23,931 bases of DNA, taken from the NCBI GenBank assembly GCA_019408975.1, contig DXVA01000018.1, positions 2,815-26,745 of the forward strand, in the 5' to 3' direction. The notes beneath the pieces were generated by a model. It saw nothing but the letters and a program-made list of their open reading frames with translations, made no database searches and had not been told where the DNA came from. Position numbers and translations under genes: made by a program. The DNA is from Lentisphaeria bacterium. GTDB taxonomy: Bacteria > Verrucomicrobiota > Lentisphaeria > Victivallales > UBA1829. Positions 8,420 to 16,079 of the stretch are shown here, in pieces; position 1 is the first letter of the stretch; every line of letters starts with the position of its first letter.

Positions 8420-9586
8420 ATGGCGAGTCAAAAATTCATGCCGGAAATCAAACTGGAGCGCAGCTCGGTGATTCCTTTGTGCGCACAGCTCACCGAGCAG
8501 ATACGCAGGGAGATTATCCGCAACCGTCTCCGCAGCGGGACCCGTCTTATTTCCGAACGCCGGCTTGCGGATGAACTGGAAATCAACCGCAATACTGTTC
8601 ATCAGGCGTACGGGCTGCTTGCATCGGAGGATATTCTTTCCGCATCGAAGGTGCGCGGTGGCGGCATGGTGGTTTCGGAAAACATCTCGCGGCATTACCG
8701 TGCGCCGTTTCCATCTCTGAATCTGATTCTTCCCTATAAATTTTCGGAGCAGCTGAAGCTTTCCAATTTACGCGGCCTCGAGATGATTGCGGGAGTCATG
8801 GACCGGGCGGCGGAACAGCATATTTCCGTCAATATCCTGGATCTTCCGGACCCGGATTCTTCCGCTGAAAACATAAAAGCCTGGCTGGACAGTTTCATCC
8901 CGCGCTCGATTGGCGTCATAACTATCGGAACCCGCCACCATGTCTTTGACCCGGTTTTTGAAAGACTGCTGGAAGATCAGGTTCTGCCGCATGTGTTTGT
9001 CTCCGGGACCAGTCATTACCCCCATATCAGCAGTATTACGGTTGATCCCGCTCCCGGAATCAGGGAGATGCTGAAATGCCTCAAAGAGAACGGGCATCGG
9101 AATCTCTGCGTGATTGCACAGACCGGGAATGTGCAGTCCCAATTCCGGAATTGCGCTTATGAACGGGGGCCGGCTGCTGTCAAACTGGCGGAGAGAGCGG
9201 GGATGCATACGGTGTGTTTCAATCTTGGCGATAAAGCAGAGGAAGTTGAGATGGTTGCCGACCGGATCTTGGCTTCCGTTCCGCGTCCGACAGCCTTATG
9301 TGCGCATAATGACATGATTGCGGAACAGCTTATGGATTGTCTGCTGGCGCGGGGATTTCATGTGCCTGAAGATTTTTCTGTGATCGGATATGATGATGTC
9401 TGCCGCAAGTATGATTTGAGTACGATGAATCATTCGAGATTTGAAATTGCGCATCTGGCGGTGGATATTATTGCCGAGTTGTCCATGCATGCTGTGCCGG
9501 ATAACGCAGTCCATCGGAAAATACCCGGCTGTTTTATCAGGAAAAGTTCCATTGGTATAGTAAATAATCATAATCAAGGAGGATGA
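8420..9586 (+). CDS. GntR-type HTH / LacI-type ligand-binding transcription regulator
   Basis: This 388-residue cytoplasmic repressor-like protein combines two families. Residues 1-90 are a GntR winged helix (IPLCAQLTEQIRREI, then RLISERRLADELEINRNTVH and the GG wing). Residues about 100-385 are a periplasmic-binding-protein-like effector domain of the LacI/GalR type (HRNLCVIAQ, PTALCAHNDMIAEQLM, FSVIGYDDV). This is the AraR-like architecture that senses a sugar. ATG 8420 follows GGAGAGG (8407-8413) by 6 nt. Its own promoter holds a palindromic operator. It ends 4 nt before the GTG of a pseudopilin gene, with that gene's ribosome site inside its 3' end, so it is probably co-transcribed with the pseudopilin and the GH42-like gene. 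The ligand cannot be read from the sequence. Confidence 0.9.
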   Translation: MASQKFMPEIKLERSSVIPLCAQLTEQIRREIIRNRLRSGTRLISERRLADELEINRNTVHQAYGLLASEDILSASKVRGGGMVVSENISRHYRAPFPSLNLILPYKFSEQLKLSNLRGLEMIAGVMDRAAEQHISVNILDLPDPDSSAENIKAWLDSFIPRSIGVITIGTRHHVFDPVFERLLEDQVLPHVFVSGTSHYPHISSITVDPAPGIREMLKCLKENGHRNLCVIAQTGNVQSQFRNCAYERGPAAVKLAERAGMHTVCFNLGDKAEEVEMVADRILASVPRPTALCAHNDMIAEQLMDCLLARGFHVPEDFSVIGYDDVCRKYDLSTMNHSRFEIAHLAVDIIAELSMHAVPDNAVHRKIPGCFIRKSSIGIVNNHNQGG

Positions 9587-9590
9587 CAAC

Positions 9591-10406
9591 GTGTTTCAGA
9601 CCAGCATAAAAGGCAATATGCGGAAAAGCGGTATTTCCCCGGTTCCTGGAGGAAGACAGGCTTATTTTACATTGATAGAACTTTTGATCGTGATTTCGAT
9701 CATAGCCATTCTGGCGGCAATGCTGCTGCCGGCTCTTAACAAAGCAAGGGCAAAAGCATTGGCGATCCATTGCGTCAGCAACCTCAAACAGATGGGGGCT
9801 GCATTTCATATGTATGCTGATACATATAATGACTATTATCCTACTTATGAGAAGAATCAGATCAGCCTGCCGAATACGACGGCAAGAACATGGAGTCTGG
9901 CGCTTATGCAGGACAGTCAGTTTAAAACAAAACTTTTCCTGTGTCCGGGGTTTTCCTATGATCGTGATCCCGCTCTTGCTCCGATCAACAGCAAGGGATA
10001 TCCTACCTACTATATTCATTACGGATATAATGGAAAGTATTTCGGTTCTACTATGGGAGTGGCGTCTTCCTATCCCGATATCAGATACCCGGACGCTTCC
10101 ATACGCAGAGTTCAAATCAAATATCCGACGTTTGCCTATGTCGCCATGGATACCTACTGCTCCAAATATCCGGGAAAGGATAAGGGAAGCCTGCAGGTAC
10201 TTCCCTATTATACCGCTTCCGGTTCAGATCCTGCATCCGGTCAGGCTCATGCAAGACATGCCAATGCAGTCAATATCTGTTTTGCTGATGGGCGGGCAGG
10301 GGCGGTAATTGCTAATCCGTTAAACGCCTATCAGCAACTGACCAGCAGCAGCGGAGGTTATAAGAATGTCCGCTGGACCGGCGGTCGTTGGGGGGGAACT
10401 CCCTGA
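9591..10406 (+). CDS. H-X9-DG type pseudopilin
   Basis: This 271-residue protein has a 25-residue leader and then FTLIELLIVISIIAILAAML from residue 26, the pilin-type cleavage/methylation signal and transmembrane helix. LPALNKARAKALAIHCVSN and LKQMGAAFHMYADTYNDYYP follow, the standard helix of this bacterial family. The C-terminal part has H223-X9-D233-G234 (HANAVNICFADG), the exact H-X9-DG motif that defines the prepilin-associated domain found in Planctomycetes, Lentisphaerae and relatives. The GTG start at 9591 is set by AAGGAGG (9577-9583) 7 nt upstream. The residue before the cleavage site is Tyr, not Gly. It sits between a sugar-type repressor and a secreted GH42-like protein. It probably builds a pseudopilus that helps export or handle glycan at the cell surface; that role is inference. 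Confidence 0.88.
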   Translation: MFQTSIKGNMRKSGISPVPGGRQAYFTLIELLIVISIIAILAAMLLPALNKARAKALAIHCVSNLKQMGAAFHMYADTYNDYYPTYEKNQISLPNTTARTWSLALMQDSQFKTKLFLCPGFSYDRDPALAPINSKGYPTYYIHYGYNGKYFGSTMGVASSYPDIRYPDASIRRVQIKYPTFAYVAMDTYCSKYPGKDKGSLQVLPYYTASGSDPASGQAHARHANAVNICFADGRAGAVIANPLNAYQQLTSSSGGYKNVRWTGGRWGGTP

Positions 10407-10534
10407 CGTGACATTGAACTTGAGCGGATTTCTCCCGATGGATTGCAGGTGTCGGGAACCGGGCTTATTTCGGCATGAAAAGGAATAAGCCGTCAGAATA
10501 TCAGGCAAATTACATTTAAATACGGAGATGAAGA
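10407..10534. other. Intergenic stretch with a GGCTTATT/AATAAGCC hairpin
   Basis: Between the pseudopilin and the GH42-like gene lies a hairpin: GGCTTATT (10462-10469) and AATAAGCC (10484-10491), with two more pairs inside and a 10-nt loop. No T-run follows. It could be a processing or attenuation site that tunes the downstream gene. No separate promoter is clear. Confidence 0.5.
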
Positions 10535-13500
10535 ATGGGTGTTCAAAAAATTCATGGAGTATGTCATATCTTTCTGTTATTGACCAGCGTGACTCTTTCC
10601 GCCGCGCCGGCACTGAAAGTTGACTTCAATACAGAAGGAGATCTTTCCGCCTTGCTTTACGGGAAAGCGCTTCCTGCTGTATTTGCAAACAGGAATCAGA
10701 AACATCAGACACCGGAGAAGTCCGGTTTTACGGGGCGCGCCGTTCTTTTCTGCCGGGACAATCTGCATGATTTTCATGAACTTGTCCCCGGCATTGACAA
10801 GCCGCTTTCCACAATCGTTTACAGCGGGCTGCATGGGCTTCCGACGGAACAGGGGAATGTTGAAATATTTATCAAACCGTATTTCAACGATATTACGCCG
10901 GCAGGAAAAATACCGCATAATTATATATTCCGCCTCTACCGGAGCCGTGACCGGAAACAGACGCTGACGGTATTTCTCGTCAATCACAGGCAGATTACCG
11001 TTCAGTTTGATTTTGCCAACGGAAAAAAATCCTATCTGCATTACACGATCAGGAACTGGGAGCCGAAAATATGGAAACGCCTGAACATCCGTTGGGGTAA
11101 ATGTTTGCAGCAGCTTTATGTAGACGGGCATATCGCAATAGAAAAAAATATCGATGGAGCTCTTTTTGAGGCTGATCGTCTTGAAATTGGCGGAAGGGAT
11201 GGCGGTTATTTTCTTTTTCAAGGGTTGATTGATGATGTTTCCATTGGGACGGAAGTTCCGGATGGGCTGAAAACAGTTTCTCTGCGCGAACAGGCGGATT
11301 TGATGCGGAAAAATGAAGGAGACCCGCTGAAATTCGGCAAGATTTCCGATGACCGGATGATGTACGATCCTGCGGAGTGGAAAAACGGCGCGGGAATCAG
11401 CGCTGTAAAAAATGGCGCCAATCTGCGGCTTGTCTGGAGTGGCGTCGACTTCCGGCACAGGACGATATACGGACCTCCGGTCAAGGTAACGCCGGGAACG
11501 GTTGTCCGCGGTGACCTTTCCTTTCGTAAAGTGAAATGGGATTTTGCAGTATATGCACCGGCATGTGTTGCATTCTTTGATGCAGAGGGACGGGCTCTCC
11601 GGCAAAACCCCGGTTATGACGGTTCTTTGGGGGATGGAATGCGTTTTGATGAAAGCAATATCAAGGGATATTCCCCCATGCATCTGATGGAATTTACAGA
11701 ACAGGCGGGTTTGCGTTCGGAAATCAGGTATTTCAATTACTGGAAGGTGCCGGAGAATGCCGTAACGATGCGTGCCGGCTGGACTTTTGCCTATAATCCA
11801 TGCACGGTGGAGATTGCGAAGCTGGAGTTTCGCACTGTGGACCCTGTATTGAAATCGTGGATTACACAGCCGGAAAAGGTGCCGTTAAAAAACAATATCA
11901 GCCGTGGAACGACGGACGCCGAGCTTGAAAGGAATATCGCATCGCGGAAGCGAGCTGTCGCGGAAGTAAGAAAAGAAGGCGACCGTGTGGAATTGTATAT
12001 CGACGGAAAACGCACTCTGCCCGCATTTATGCATAATACGCCTTACCCTGTTAAGAATGTGCCCTGGTACAGCAATACATTTGCTCAACTGGGATTCAAA
12101 ATATCAACAGTATGGGTTTCCCTCGGGAAAACGCCATCGAAATCTCATCTGCCGTCTGCCTTGAAGGAGGATGGCACCATTGACATCTCCCCATGGCGGG
12201 AGGCAGTAAGGGAAATTGTAAGGCAGGCGCCTGACGGTTATGTCATGCTTGCGCTGAATGTATTTCCGACAATGCGCTGGCTGGAGGAAAACCCGGATGA
12301 ACTGATGAAAAACGGCAGAGGTGAAAATTTCATTTTCGGATATCCGCATTATCCCATCGGAAAAGGTGCGGCGAAGATACTTCCACAGGGAAAGTTTTCC
12401 TGGTATCCGTCCATGTTTTCCAAAAAATATATGGAATATATCTGTGATGTTATCCGCAGAACGCTTCTTGAATTTGAAAAAACACCTGAATCAAAAGCCG
12501 TGATCGGAGCATACCTCGTCGGCGGTGACGATGCACAGTTCCGACTGCCGAACATTGCCGCCACTCCCGACCTGTCGCCGTGCGCGTTGAATGGTTTCCG
12601 GGATTTCCTGCGGCAAAAATATGGAAATGATGCCAGTCTCCGCAAGGAATGGAACGATCCGGACGCTTCCATAGAGCATGCAAGCCTGCCGCTGCAAAAG
12701 GAGTTGTGGGTGAAAGACCGCGCTTATTATTCCACAGGGCATTCTTCATGGCTTTCCGACTATAAGACATCTTATGCGCTTTCCGACAGAAGATTCAAGA
12801 CTGCGATCCGCAAAGCGGCAAAGAGTGCCGTTCCACGGATGATCATCGGCGGCTATGACTGTGCCTATGGCATGACGGGAAGCTGGGGGCATACCGGATT
12901 TCATTTCACGGAGGGGATCGACGATGCAGCGGATTTTTATATCTGGATTCCCAGTTACGGGCGTGACCGTGATAATGGCGACCTGCCTTTGAAGCCATAT
13001 CAGTTTACCGGTTCTCTGGCTCTGCACGGGAAGCTGGGCATTCTGGAAATGGATATCCGAAATCCGGAAATTCCGAATCTTTATTTCGGGCATTACAAGT
13101 CGCGCAATTGGCAGGAAACGCACAATTACCGGACTTTTGCCACGGCTGTGAACCGGCTTGCCGCATCTGCGATTGCTCTGGGGGGAGGATTTCATTGTTA
13201 TAATCTTCAGCCTCACTGGGTTTTAAGCGGCAAGGCGCAGGATGTGTGGCGCAATGCATTCCGGATTGCCGAACAGCGCCGGGGAGAAGATTTCTCAAAG
13301 GAGCAGATTGCAGTCTTTATTGATGAGAATTCCAATCTTTACTCCAACTTGCATCCTCATTGGGTCCCGAGTTTCTTCAATTTCAAAAGCCAGACTGTCG
13401 CAGCAGTCCAGCGGGCTGGATTCAAACATAATTATTATCTGCTGAGGGATGCTCTTCATCCTGATTTCAAGGCGCCGCTCATGCTGCTGTTTGCAGATGC

Positions 13501-14149
13501 GGGAACCATGACTCCCGAAGAGATCGCAAGGATTCGGGAACGCCATGGCAATTCCGGCAGGGTGATCATCTGGCATGGATGCCCCGGATTTCTCGTGTGC
13601 GGCGACTATAAGATTTTAAGTCAATCGTTGGGATTCGATATTTCTCCGTTTCCAGACCGTTGTCAGCAGACTCCGCTTGTTGCGGCAAATAATACGGACC
13701 CGCTTATGAAAGGGATATCCGGTTTCTTTATGCAGGAACCCAATTTCCTCCCGTTTGTTTTTTCCCCGTCATGGAAACTCGGAAAGGACGATTCTGCCGT
13801 GTTGGCGAAATATTACGGGACGGACATTCCCGGAATGGCTGTGAAACGTTATCAGGATCACACTGAAATTTTTATCGGGCAGCCGGGATCTATTTCACCG
13901 CAACTGATCCGCAATGCGGGTGCTGAAGCAAAGATGCTGCCCCTGCTTGAGTCGGACGATCTGCTTATGTATGGAGGCAGCCTTATGACTGTTTGTGCCT
14001 CACTTGGAGACGGCATACGGAAAATCAGAATTCCGGACGGCATCAAGGAGGTTGTTCCTTTGACGCCTCACAGGATTCTGCATAATGACGGTAAAAATTT
14101 TGAAGTTGATATTCCGGATGCGGATGTTGCCGTATTTCTCCTGAAATAG
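10535..14149 (+). CDS. Large secreted GH42-like (beta-galactosidase-type) glycoside hydrolase with LamG-like domain
   Basis: This 1204-residue protein has a signal peptide (residues 1 to about 24, ending TLSAA). Residues about 27-235 form a LamG/concanavalin-like jelly roll (VEIFIKPYF, WKRLNIRWG, YVDGHIAIE, GLIDDVSIG). From about 480 a TIM barrel follows that reads like clan A/GH42: ISTVWVSLG, MLALNVFPTMRWLEENPD, and LNGFRDFLRQKYGNDASLRK, then LGILEMDIRNP with E838 as a candidate nucleophile. Where the acid/base Glu is expected, the sequence is GGDDAQF (D665, D666). After the barrel, about 920-1050 looks like a glutamine-amidotransferase-type domain (QIAVFIDENSN, APLMLLFADAG), then a closing beta domain. 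ATG 10535 follows GGAG (10524-10527) by 7 nt. It is probably exported and acts on a plant or host glycan. The GH call is moderately sure; the substrate is unknown. Confidence 0.75.
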   Translation: MGVQKIHGVCHIFLLLTSVTLSAAPALKVDFNTEGDLSALLYGKALPAVFANRNQKHQTPEKSGFTGRAVLFCRDNLHDFHELVPGIDKPLSTIVYSGLHGLPTEQGNVEIFIKPYFNDITPAGKIPHNYIFRLYRSRDRKQTLTVFLVNHRQITVQFDFANGKKSYLHYTIRNWEPKIWKRLNIRWGKCLQQLYVDGHIAIEKNIDGALFEADRLEIGGRDGGYFLFQGLIDDVSIGTEVPDGLKTVSLREQADLMRKNEGDPLKFGKISDDRMMYDPAEWKNGAGISAVKNGANLRLVWSGVDFRHRTIYGPPVKVTPGTVVRGDLSFRKVKWDFAVYAPACVAFFDAEGRALRQNPGYDGSLGDGMRFDESNIKGYSPMHLMEFTEQAGLRSEIRYFNYWKVPENAVTMRAGWTFAYNPCTVEIAKLEFRTVDPVLKSWITQPEKVPLKNNISRGTTDAELERNIASRKRAVAEVRKEGDRVELYIDGKRTLPAFMHNTPYPVKNVPWYSNTFAQLGFKISTVWVSLGKTPSKSHLPSALKEDGTIDISPWREAVREIVRQAPDGYVMLALNVFPTMRWLEENPDELMKNGRGENFIFGYPHYPIGKGAAKILPQGKFSWYPSMFSKKYMEYICDVIRRTLLEFEKTPESKAVIGAYLVGGDDAQFRLPNIAATPDLSPCALNGFRDFLRQKYGNDASLRKEWNDPDASIEHASLPLQKELWVKDRAYYSTGHSSWLSDYKTSYALSDRRFKTAIRKAAKSAVPRMIIGGYDCAYGMTGSWGHTGFHFTEGIDDAADFYIWIPSYGRDRDNGDLPLKPYQFTGSLALHGKLGILEMDIRNPEIPNLYFGHYKSRNWQETHNYRTFATAVNRLAASAIALGGGFHCYNLQPHWVLSGKAQDVWRNAFRIAEQRRGEDFSKEQIAVFIDENSNLYSNLHPHWVPSFFNFKSQTVAAVQRAGFKHNYYLLRDALHPDFKAPLMLLFADAGTMTPEEIARIRERHGNSGRVIIWHGCPGFLVCGDYKILSQSLGFDISPFPDRCQQTPLVAANNTDPLMKGISGFFMQEPNFLPFVFSPSWKLGKDDSAVLAKYYGTDIPGMAVKRYQDHTEIFIGQPGSISPQLIRNAGAEAKMLPLLESDDLLMYGGSLMTVCASLGDGIRKIRIPDGIKEVVPLTPHRILHNDGKNFEVDIPDADVAVFLLK

Positions 14150-14160
14150 ACGGAGGGAGT

Positions 14161-14781
14161 TCAAGGTTTGGCGTGTCCCGCTGCCGGAAGCTGGATTCTG
14201 AAGTGGATCGCCAGCAGACGGATGCCCGTCACGATGCCGGCTACGATCAGGAACATCGGAAAGAAAGGCAGTTTCAGCGGCAGGAGCAGACAGAACAGAA
14301 TGCCTCCGATCAGGGAGGCTGTCGCATAAAAATCACTCTTCAGAACTGCCGGAACTGTGCCGACAAGGACATCGCGGATCATGCCGCCTCCGATCGCGGT
14401 AAATACGCCGCAAAGGATGATGCCGGTAAAACTGAGGTCGCAGGCGAGTCCTTTCTGAGCTCCCAGTGCCGTGAATACACCCAGCCCGATGGCATCGCCG
14501 AACTGGATGATGTTGCGAAAGCGCATCCAGTATTTTGCCGTATAAAAAACCGCAATCCCCGCTGCAATGCAGATCAGGATATACTGTTCGTTCCGGAGTG
14601 CCGCGACGGGAGCGGTGCCGATGATGCAGTCCCTTACCATGCCTCCGCCGACTCCGACGCAGCAGGCAAGAACCGTGACGCCGAAGATGTCGAGCTTATG
14701 GCGGACTCCCTTGACTGCGCCGGTGACGGCGAACACAGCAGTGCCGAACAGGTCGAGAATGAAAATGAGCAGCGACTCCAT
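14161..14781 (-). CDS. UPF0126 / TRIC-family membrane protein
   Basis: This 206-residue inner-membrane protein has about seven hydrophobic segments. Its two homologous halves each carry the family signature: GVGGGMVRDCIIGTAP and AIGGGMIRDVLVGTVP. Members include YicG and YadS; prokaryotic relatives are homologous to TRIC cation channels, and E. coli YicG has been reported to carry glycine. Transport direction and substrate here cannot be read. The ATG follows directly after the TAA stop of the serine hydrolase gene (zero bases between), so it is translated from the same message by coupling. It converges on the GH42-like gene with only 11 nt between the two stop codons. Length is normal for the family. 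Confidence 0.92.
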   Translation of the reverse strand: MESLLIFILDLFGTAVFAVTGAVKGVRHKLDIFGVTVLACCVGVGGGMVRDCIIGTAPVAALRNEQYILICIAAGIAVFYTAKYWMRFRNIIQFGDAIGLGVFTALGAQKGLACDLSFTGIILCGVFTAIGGGMIRDVLVGTVPAVLKSDFYATASLIGGILFCLLLPLKLPFFPMFLIVAGIVTGIRLLAIHFRIQLPAAGHAKP

Positions 14782-15816
14782 TTATGCCTGCTCGAACAAC
14801 TGTCTGATGGTTTCAAAACGATCCGCCTTCGCCCGGTCGTAATCCCCGCAGCGGGTGGTCAGGACGATTGCGAACATCTCTTTGGCAAAATTCATGAACA
14901 CCGTTTGCCCGCTCCAGCCGGAGTGGAGCAGGGAGGTCCCGAATTCGGAATCGCTCATGAGACTGTCGTAAATGATCCATCCGAACCGCCGGTAGCCGTC
15001 GGTTTTCTTCGCCCGGTCCGGTTTGATCTCCCGGAACGTGTCTTCCGTGAAAAGCCGTCCGTTTCCGTGGGTTCCGTACCCAAGATAACAGCGCATCAGT
15101 TTTGCAAGGTCTTTCGCAGTGGAGAAGAGCCCCGCATTGCCGGTGCTTCCGCCGTCTCGGTAAATGCGGAACGCCACGAAGTCGGAAATCTGCCCCGGTT
15201 TTTCCGTCACCAGAGTCTGTGCAATGCGTTCCGGCGGGAGATCGACCGGTTTTCCGAGAGCCGTATCGTGCATTCCGAGGGGCTGGAAAATCTCATCCCG
15301 GCAGAAGTCGGGGAATGTTTTCCCGGTGATCCGTTCGATGATCATGGCGAGCAGGATGTAGTTCCAACAGGCGTATTTCGCATCCTGCGTCGGCGGAAAC
15401 GGCGGCGGCATCGTCAGCATGTTCCTGAGCATCCGGGAGCCTGATTCATTGAAGTAGCGCCGCTGTGTTTCTCCCGGAACGTCTCCGAATCCGGATGTGT
15501 GATTGGCAAGGTCGCGGATGCGGACCGGAACAGCGAGTTCCGGCTGGTAATCGGTCAGATAATCAGTGAAAGGAGCATCGAAATCAATCAGCCCGCGCGA
15601 ATGGCAGACCAGCAGTGCCGTAGTCGTTGCCGCCGCTTTGGTTACACTTGCAATGTCAATGACCGTATCGGTATTCATGGGATAGGTCAATGTGTTTTCC
15701 GCAAATCCGAATCCCCTGTCGCAGAAATCGCGATCCGGGTATCCGGCAAGCACGGCGGCTCCGTGAATGATTCCGTCCCTGATGTCATCCCGCAGAATTG
15801 TTTCGTATGATTTCAT
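14782..15816 (-). CDS. Serine hydrolase of the class C beta-lactamase / esterase fold
   Basis: This 344-residue protein carries the motifs of the penicillin-binding-protein-like serine hydrolases: S57-V-T-K60 (SxxK, catalytic Ser and Lys), a Y148-A-C segment aligned with the YxN motif before WNYILLAMIIERITGK, and HSGWSGQT in place of the KTG box. Such enzymes are usually carboxylesterases, D-aminopeptidases or peptidases on peptidoglycan-like or small ester substrates, and not necessarily drug-resistance enzymes. There is no signal peptide from the chosen start, so it is predicted cytoplasmic. ATG 15816 (minus strand) follows GGAG 8 nt upstream; longer in-frame starts run through the promoter and are rejected. 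It is first in a two-gene operon with the UPF0126 gene. The Cys in the YxN position is unusual. Confidence 0.88.
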   Translation of the reverse strand: MKSYETILRDDIRDGIIHGAAVLAGYPDRDFCDRGFGFAENTLTYPMNTDTVIDIASVTKAAATTTALLVCHSRGLIDFDAPFTDYLTDYQPELAVPVRIRDLANHTSGFGDVPGETQRRYFNESGSRMLRNMLTMPPPFPPTQDAKYACWNYILLAMIIERITGKTFPDFCRDEIFQPLGMHDTALGKPVDLPPERIAQTLVTEKPGQISDFVAFRIYRDGGSTGNAGLFSTAKDLAKLMRCYLGYGTHGNGRLFTEDTFREIKPDRAKKTDGYRRFGWIIYDSLMSDSEFGTSLLHSGWSGQTVFMNFAKEMFAIVLTTRCGDYDRAKADRFETIRQLFEQA

Positions 15817-15853
15817 TTGAAAATCTCCAGTTTTATTCTGTAAACAGCCCATT

Positions 15854-15899
15854 ACAATACCCGTATCCTTCTGTTTTTCAATCCCGGAGACTGAAAAAC
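15854..15899 (-). promoter_or_regulatory. Promoter and inverted repeat upstream of the serine hydrolase operon
   Basis: On the minus strand TTGAAA (15876-15881) and TATTGT (15854-15859) are separated by 16 nt, placing the transcript start some 30 nt before the ATG. The -35 lies in one arm of an inverted repeat GTTTTTCA (15873-15880) / TGAAAAAC (15892-15899) with an 11-nt spacer, which could be an operator. Confidence 0.5.
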
Positions 15900-15989
15900 G
15901 GAGGAAAACAAGAGTGGTTGGCGGCGGGGCGCGTTTTGCCGGATCATGAATCATGCAGGAAGATAAAGATATTTCATGCAGACTAATGA

Positions 15990-16053
15990 AAACGGACATC
16001 CGAAACCCCGCAGTTTTTCAAATGAAAAAACCGGAGATTTCGAGTGTCCGTTT
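15990..16053 (-). terminator. Long imperfect hairpin downstream of the GH4 gene
   Basis: The outer arms are AAACGGACA (15990-15998) and TGTCCGTTT (16045-16053). Inner pairs are CGAAA/TTTCG (16001-16005/16038-16042) and GTTTTTCA against TGAAAAAAC (16013-16020/16023-16031). It begins 27 nt past the GH4 stop on the minus strand, where TTTTCATT follows the outer arm. It most likely ends the GH4 transcript. Confidence 0.65.
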
Positions 16054-16079
16054 CTGAAACAGAGGAACTGCCGCTTTGT

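Noticed and set aside
9551..9575. GGTATAGTAAATAATCA as a second operator for the GntR-LacI regulator
   Set aside because: Only the left arm is similar; it lies inside the regulator's 3' coding end and lacks symmetry.
10577..11683. A 368-codon minus-strand open frame
   Set aside because: It is antisense to the LamG-like part of the secreted GH42-like gene, which has a signal peptide and ribosome site.
14173..15444. A 423-codon open frame on the plus strand
   Set aside because: It is antisense to the UPF0126 and serine hydrolase genes, both with clear motifs and ribosome sites; composition is shadow-like.
15817..15999. N-terminal extension of the serine hydrolase
   Set aside because: The longer start would include the predicted promoter and inverted repeat, and the inner ATG has a good ribosome site.
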